Of a stretch of 9,187 bases of DNA, positions 5,709-9,187 are shown piece by piece. A program made the position numbers and the translations under genes. Every line of letters begins with the position of its first letter. The stretch's first letter is position 1. The notes beneath the pieces were generated by a model. It was not told where the DNA came from. It did not search any database and saw nothing but the letters and a program-made list of their open reading frames with translations. Source of the DNA: Methylophaga sp. (GTDB lineage Bacteria; Pseudomonadota; Gammaproteobacteria; Nitrosococcales; Methylophagaceae); the NCBI GenBank assembly GCA_014762585.1, contig JABURN010000133.1, positions 1 through 9,187 on the forward strand. The letters are read 5' to 3'.

Positions 5709-7038
5709 CTGCGGCGATCATCATCTTATCCAGCAACACCGAACCACATCGGGTATTGCCTCTGACATCGACATCACTGCCTACCGCCTGCAGCCCCATA
5801 AACATGTCCTGCAGGTTGCTGGCAATGGTGAACTCATCGACCGGGTACTGGATTTCTCCGTTTTCAACCCAGAAGCCGGCCGCGCCCTGTGAATAATCAC
5901 CATTCACGATATTGACGCCCATGCCCATGGTCTCAGTGACGATAATGCCTTTGTGCATGCGTTTGACCAGCTCATCAAAATCCGCATCGCAGGTACTGTC
6001 GATAGTGAGATTGTGCACACCACCGGCATTGGCCGTGGTTGTCAGCCCCAGTCTGCGTGCAGCATAACTGTCCAGCACATAGTCCTGCAGCACCCCATGG
6101 CTGATGATATCGCGGTTACGGGTGGCAACCCCTTCGGCATCAAATGCCGCACTACCCAGCGCTTTTGCCAGGTGCGGTTGTTCATGAATATGAATAAAGT
6201 CAGGGAAAATCTGCTCGCCTTTTTTATCCAGCAAAAAAGAGGCATTGCGATACAGCGCCCCACCACGGATAGCGGCGATCAACTGACCAAACAGGGACGG
6301 CGCTACTTCCGCTGCAAAAATCACCGGGTAACTGCCGGTTTTGACTTCGCCGGCGCCCAGTCTTGCCAGCGTGCGCTGTGCTGTTCTGAGACCGACATGT
6401 GCCACACTGTCGAGATCTGCCACATCACGCGCCATGTCATACCAGAAATCACGCTGCATGCCACGGCCGTCTCTGGCGATCAGACTGGCCGAGATACTGT
6501 GACGGGTGCTGTCGGTGACACCGAGAAAACCATGGCTGTTGGCGTAGATCCTCTTACCACTGTGACTGCTGACAGTGGCGCCTTCCGAGTTGCTGATTCT
6601 GTCATCCGCATCCAGTCCGGCAGCTTCACACTCGGTGGCCAGTTCAATGGCTTTTTCTACACTCAAATCCCAGGGGTGATACAGCGACAGTTCCGGAAAC
6701 TCTGTGGCCATCAAATCGGCATCCGCGAGACCGGCTGCTTCATCTGCCTGGGTATGACGGGCGATATTACAGGCTGCTTCCACCGCTTCACGAATCGCCG
6801 GCAAACTCAAATCGGAGGTACTGGATGAGGCTTTGCTCTGACCGAAAAACACCGTGATACCCAGCCCGGTATCGTTGTTGTGTTCCAGCGTCTCGACTTC
6901 ACGCTGACGCACGGTCACTGACAGTCCTTTACTCTGGCTCAGGCCCACTTCGGCGGCGGTGGCCCCCCGTTTTTTTGCCTCTTCCAGCGCAATCTGTGCA
7001 GATTGTTCCAGGTCCGGTTTTGTCAGTTCTCGGCTCAT
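5704..7038 (-). CDS. pmbA: PmbA/TldE, peptidase-family subunit
   Basis: A 444-residue cytoplasmic protein, orthologous to E. coli PmbA (TldE, about 450 residues) and colinear along its whole length. TldD and TldE form a heterodimeric metalloprotease that processes peptides, for example microcin B17 export/maturation and degradation of the CcdA antitoxin. Recognisable blocks include NSEGATVSSHSGK (150-162), YANSHGFLG (165-173), STRHSISASLIA (177-188), FAAEVAPSLFGQL (241-253), AEGVATRNRDII (301-312), and GDYSQGAAGFWVENGEIQYP (390-409). As expected for TldE, there is no TldD-type HExxxH zinc site; catalysis would need a TldD encoded elsewhere. The ATG overlaps the stop of the JAMM gene (ATGA), so it is probably translated by re-initiation. 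Linkage of pmbA to a JAMM peptidase and moeB differs from E. coli. Confidence 0.95.
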   Translation of the reverse strand: MSRELTKPDLEQSAQIALEEAKKRGATAAEVGLSQSKGLSVTVRQREVETLEHNNDTGLGITVFFGQSKASSSTSDLSLPAIREAVEAACNIARHTQADEAAGLADADLMATEFPELSLYHPWDLSVEKAIELATECEAAGLDADDRISNSEGATVSSHSGKRIYANSHGFLGVTDSTRHSISASLIARDGRGMQRDFWYDMARDVADLDSVAHVGLRTAQRTLARLGAGEVKTGSYPVIFAAEVAPSLFGQLIAAIRGGALYRNASFLLDKKGEQIFPDFIHIHEQPHLAKALGSAAFDAEGVATRNRDIISHGVLQDYVLDSYAARRLGLTTTANAGGVHNLTIDSTCDADFDELVKRMHKGIIVTETMGMGVNIVNGDYSQGAAGFWVENGEIQYPVDEFTIASNLQDMFMGLQAVGSDVDVRGNTRCGSVLLDKMMIAAA

Positions 7039-7442
7039 AAAATCAGTTCAACTTCCTCAGGTTTTCCGTCTTTCAGATAAAAACCGCGCATTTCCAACAC
7101 GCCCTTAGTGTTGAGGGAGATTATCAGATACAGGGCATCGCTGTAGTGGCTGTCCTCAATATCAATCTGCGAAGGCACCGGCGGACTGCTGGGATGAGAG
7201 TGATAAATGGCAAATAACTGCTGCCCTTTTTCTTTCATGCTCTTGAAAGCGGCCAATTGTTCACTGGCATTGAGCGCAAACAGCACACTGGCATCCGTTG
7301 CAACATTTTCAATCGGGTAACATTCGCATTGTTCCTCACGCTGCCCTACCAGGCCACAGACTTCCTGAGATGGCGACAGTTGCGCCTGATGCAGAAGCTG
7401 ATTCGCCAGCGTTCTGGGAATTTGAACCGTTGTTTTTGTCAT
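7035..7442 (-). CDS. JAMM/MPN+ (M67) zinc metallopeptidase
   Basis: A 135-residue, single-domain MPN+ protein. The JAMM zinc motif is complete: catalytic Glu27 in QEVCGLVGQ, then H81-S-H83, seven residues, Ser91, two residues, Asp94 (HxHx7Sx2D), encoded at about 7161-7202. JAMM enzymes cleave isopeptide or C-terminal peptide bonds; bacterial examples trim ubiquitin-like sulfur carriers, such as Mec+, which frees cysteine from CysO. Stand-alone bacterial JAMM genes are often found next to E1-like MoeB/ThiF genes, as here: it starts three bases after the moeB stop and overlaps pmbA by ATGA. Its natural substrate is unknown, and no ubiquitin-like protein is encoded in the window. Length is typical for the bacterial M67 group. 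Confidence 0.92.
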   Translation of the reverse strand: MTKTTVQIPRTLANQLLHQAQLSPSQEVCGLVGQREEQCECYPIENVATDASVLFALNASEQLAAFKSMKEKGQQLFAIYHSHPSSPPVPSQIDIEDSHYSDALYLIISLNTKGVLEMRGFYLKDGKPEEVELIL

Positions 7443-7445
7443 TGT

Positions 7446-8195
7446 TTACTCTGCTTTTTGACATACAGGACAAGTCGGATCCTGCTTCATTTTGATTTCG
7501 CGCCAGCTCATGCTGAGCGCATCCAGAATCAGTAAGCGTCCGGCCAGACTCTCACCCAGCCCCATCAGAAGCTTGACGGTTTCTACTGCCTGCACGCCAC
7601 CGATAATCGACAGAATCGGGGCCAGAATGCCACTCTCAGAGCAGGTTTCTTCCAGTTCACCCTTGTCTTGATAGAGACAGCGATAGCAGGGCATGCCGGG
7701 CTGGCGTGGGTCGTAGACAGTCACCTGACCTTCAAAACGGATGGCTGCCCCCGAGACCAGTGGCAAACGCTGCTGCTTGCTGACTTCGTTAAGCAGAAAG
7801 CGGGTGGCGAAATTATCACTGCAATCCACCAGCACATCGACAGTTTGCGTGGCATCAAGCAATCCCGCCTTATCCATCCGTCGGTCAATCAGATTTAACT
7901 CAACATCAGCGTTAATGGCCTTCAGCCGCTGCGCGGCAGAACTGACTTTGCTGTTTCCAATCTGCGCTTCACTGTGCACGATTTGCCGCTGCAGATTGGA
8001 TAATTCCACATGGTCATCATCAACCAGAGTCAGGCGGCCCACCCCGGCGGCGGCAAGATAAGTCGCCACCGGCGAGCCCAGTCCTCCCAGCCCGACAATC
8101 ATGACATGCGCATCCAGCAGTTTCTGCTGACCTTTTATATCGACCTGCGGCAGAAGAATATGGCGGCTGTAACGTAGCAGTTGATCGTCGTTCAT
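7446..8195 (-). CDS. moeB: MoeB/ThiF/HesA-family E1-like adenylyltransferase
   Basis: A 249-residue E1-like enzyme, the same length as E. coli MoeB, which adenylates the C-terminal glycine of the sulfur carrier MoaD in molybdopterin synthesis. Visible signatures, in numbering from the ATG at 8195, are RYSRHILLP (8-16), the nucleotide loop GLGGLG (35-40), SNLQRQ (66-71), DCSDN (124-128), SGAAIRFEGQVTVY (148-161), a zinc site from CYRC (Cys170, Cys173) and CPVC (Cys242, Cys245), and a Cys185 equivalent to the ThiF thiol-accepting position. There is no C-terminal rhodanese domain. A TTG two codons upstream (8201) could also be read, but ATG is preferred. It follows prmC by 57 bases, an arrangement also seen in other gammaproteobacteria. 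The MoeB assignment rests on family likeness; the JAMM neighbour raises the chance that its carrier is something other than MoaD. Confidence 0.9.
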   Translation of the reverse strand: MNDDQLLRYSRHILLPQVDIKGQQKLLDAHVMIVGLGGLGSPVATYLAAAGVGRLTLVDDDHVELSNLQRQIVHSEAQIGNSKVSSAAQRLKAINADVELNLIDRRMDKAGLLDATQTVDVLVDCSDNFATRFLLNEVSKQQRLPLVSGAAIRFEGQVTVYDPRQPGMPCYRCLYQDKGELEETCSESGILAPILSIIGGVQAVETVKLLMGLGESLAGRLLILDALSMSWREIKMKQDPTCPVCQKAE

Positions 8196-8221
8196 CGGCA
8201 ATATTGTTGATTCAAACCGAT

Positions 8222-8227
8222 ATTATA
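8222..8227 (-). promoter_or_regulatory. Perfect -10 hexamer upstream of moeB
   Basis: In the 57-bp gap between the prmC stop and the moeB ATG, the minus strand carries an exact TATAAT, which would start transcription about 20 bases before moeB. The -35 region at 16-18 bases upstream is poor, and there is no TG extension. This may be a weak internal promoter that lets moeB-JAMM-pmbA be expressed apart from prmC, or chance in an A+T-rich gap. Confidence 0.3.
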
Positions 8228-8252
8228 ACGCTGGCAAGGCAGGTAAGACATC

Positions 8253-9095
8253 TCAGTCGGCCACCGGCCATTGTCCCATCACCGCCCTGTCCTGGCCGCC
8301 AAAGTCCTGATGTGCGCTGATCTGCTCAAAGCCCGCCAGCCTGAGACAATCCTGTACCCGCTGCGACTGATCATAACCATGCTCAATCAGCAGCCAGCCT
8401 CCCGGCTTGAGACATTGCACTGACTGCGCCGTAATCCTGTGGATATCATCCATGCCATCAGCGCCGGAAACCAGGGCAGTGCGTGGTTCAAAACGCACAT
8501 CGCCCTGTAGCAAATGCGGGTCATCAGCACGAATATAGGGTGGATTAGAGACAATCAAATCAAACCAGCCGGGCTGAAAACCGCCCAGCCAGGATGTCTG
8601 CACAAAGCTGACATTGTTGAGATCATGTTTCAAGGCATTTTTCTTGGCCAGTTTGAGCGCGGCAAACTGCAAATCGGTGGCGACAAACTGCACGCCCGGC
8701 TTTTCTATGGCAAGTGACAGGGCAATGGCACCGCTACCGGTTCCCAGATCGGCCGCGGTCATACCGTCCTGGAGTTTAGGCAGAGACAACGACACCAGTA
8801 ATTCGGTATCGGGCCGCGGAATCAGTGTGGAATTATCTACCTCCAGTTCCAGACTCCAGAAACCACGGCTGCCGATAAGGTGGGCAACCGGTTCGCCCTG
8901 CTTTCGCCTGGCTATCAGCGCCGCAAACTGCTGCCATTGCGCCTCGGTGAGTTCTGCTTCCGGAGAGGTCATCAAGCGGGTTGGATGACACACCAGCACA
9001 TGACAGAGCAGATACTGGACATCGACATCCGGGCTGAGAGAACCGTTCAGTTCTGCAAGACCAAACGCGCGGGCTTCCTGAATAGTGGGCTGCAT
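8253..9095 (-). CDS. prmC: PrmC, release-factor glutamine N5-methyltransferase
   Basis: A 280-residue SAM-dependent methyltransferase (formerly HemK) that methylates the glutamine of the GGQ motif in release factors RF1 and RF2. It is close to E. coli PrmC (277 residues). Landmarks, in numbering from the ATG at 9095, are an N-terminal helical domain to about residue 65, GEPVAHLIG (67-75), IPRPDTE (92-98), SAM-binding DLGTGSGAIAL (116-126), catalytic NPPY (174-177), and GDVRFEPRTALVSG (188-201). The frame stays open upstream of 9095 to the window edge, but the extra residues do not align with PrmC, so the ATG at 9095 is chosen. Its ribosome-binding site is weak (CGGA, too close). The usual partner prfA is not visible in the 92 bases left upstream. 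It probably leads the operon containing moeB. Confidence 0.94.
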   Translation of the reverse strand: MQPTIQEARAFGLAELNGSLSPDVDVQYLLCHVLVCHPTRLMTSPEAELTEAQWQQFAALIARRKQGEPVAHLIGSRGFWSLELEVDNSTLIPRPDTELLVSLSLPKLQDGMTAADLGTGSGAIALSLAIEKPGVQFVATDLQFAALKLAKKNALKHDLNNVSFVQTSWLGGFQPGWFDLIVSNPPYIRADDPHLLQGDVRFEPRTALVSGADGMDDIHRITAQSVQCLKPGGWLLIEHGYDQSQRVQDCLRLAGFEQISAHQDFGGQDRAVMGQWPVAD

Positions 9096-9187
9096 TCCGA
9101 TAATCAGATAAAGGCCAGGATAATAGCCGCAACGGCAAGTATTACTGTGCCAATGGAAATCTTTGTCTCCCACGAATGCTGTTATTT
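9096..9187. other. Sequence upstream of prmC, to the window edge
   Basis: No confident gene is seen here. The prmC frame is open through this stretch with a GTG at 9173, but the encoded extension is rich in Cys, His and Trp and has no PrmC counterpart. A different minus-strand frame, bounded by TAA at 9182-9184 and TGA eight bases before the prmC ATG, encodes a strongly hydrophobic peptide without a normal start codon. No convincing promoter pair was found; TATTAT at 9120-9125 (minus strand) lacks a -35 at proper spacing. Confidence 0.45.

Noticed and set aside
6172..6186. HEQPH in PmbA (residues 285-289), resembling a zincin HExxH site
   Set aside because: The same place in E. coli PmbA, as I recall it, reads EEHPHLL, so the match falls on a conserved PHL segment and not on the TldD-type HExxxH helix. 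The first His-Glu looks like chance, and PmbA proteins are known to lack the metal site.
5953..6828. 291-residue plus-strand open frame antisense to pmbA
   Set aside because: It mirrors the pmbA coding frame, has no recognisable motif, and pmbA is certain over the same bases. It is a by-product of codon bias.
9096..9173. 26-residue N-terminal extension of PrmC from a GTG
   Set aside because: PrmC from E. coli aligns from about the ATG at 9095. The extension has no counterpart and an odd composition.

Overview
This window looks like a piece of a gammaproteobacterial chromosome. Seven of the ten genes are close matches, recalled from memory, to E. coli proteins (YciO, RNase AM/YciV, YciB, YciI, PmbA, MoeB, PrmC), but the gene order is not that of an enteric bacterium. 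YciB has the longer loop after its first membrane segment that I associate with Pseudomonas-type proteins, and moeB is followed by a JAMM/M67 peptidase gene. Base composition is roughly half G+C throughout. I cannot name the genus. Coding density is very high, and there are no tRNA, rRNA, CRISPR, transposase or phage genes.

Layout. A minus-strand operon on the left (2297 down to 109) holds rnm (RNase AM, PHP phosphoesterase), yciO (Sua5/YrdC fold) and a short PlsC-family acyltransferase that starts one base after the yciO stop. Divergent from it, across only 43 bp, a plus-strand operon (2341-5700) holds yciB (membrane/septation protein), yciI, a bolA-family gene overlapping yciI by ATGA, and a 730-residue PilZ protein. 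This operon converges with a second minus-strand group (9095 down to 5704): prmC, moeB, a JAMM/M67 metallopeptidase and pmbA/tldE. The two convergent stop codons are three bases apart.

How the genes relate. The left operon combines RNA 5'-end processing / pAp hydrolysis (rnm) with a paralogue of the tRNA t6A enzyme family and a phospholipid acyltransferase. The plus operon combines envelope (YciB), iron-sulfur/glutaredoxin partner (BolA) and probable cyclic-di-GMP (PilZ) functions. The right-hand group combines release-factor methylation (PrmC) with an E1-like adenylyltransferase (MoeB), a JAMM peptidase and the TldE half of a second peptidase, the last two with overlapping reading frames.

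Most of the window is ordinary housekeeping sequence. The points most worth checking are an internal duplication in the PilZ protein, where one copy has lost its cyclic-di-GMP signature and the other keeps it, and the tightly coupled moeB-JAMM-pmbA set, which joins an E1-like enzyme to two peptidase-family genes with no ubiquitin-like partner visible here. I found no clear evidence of a wholly new system.
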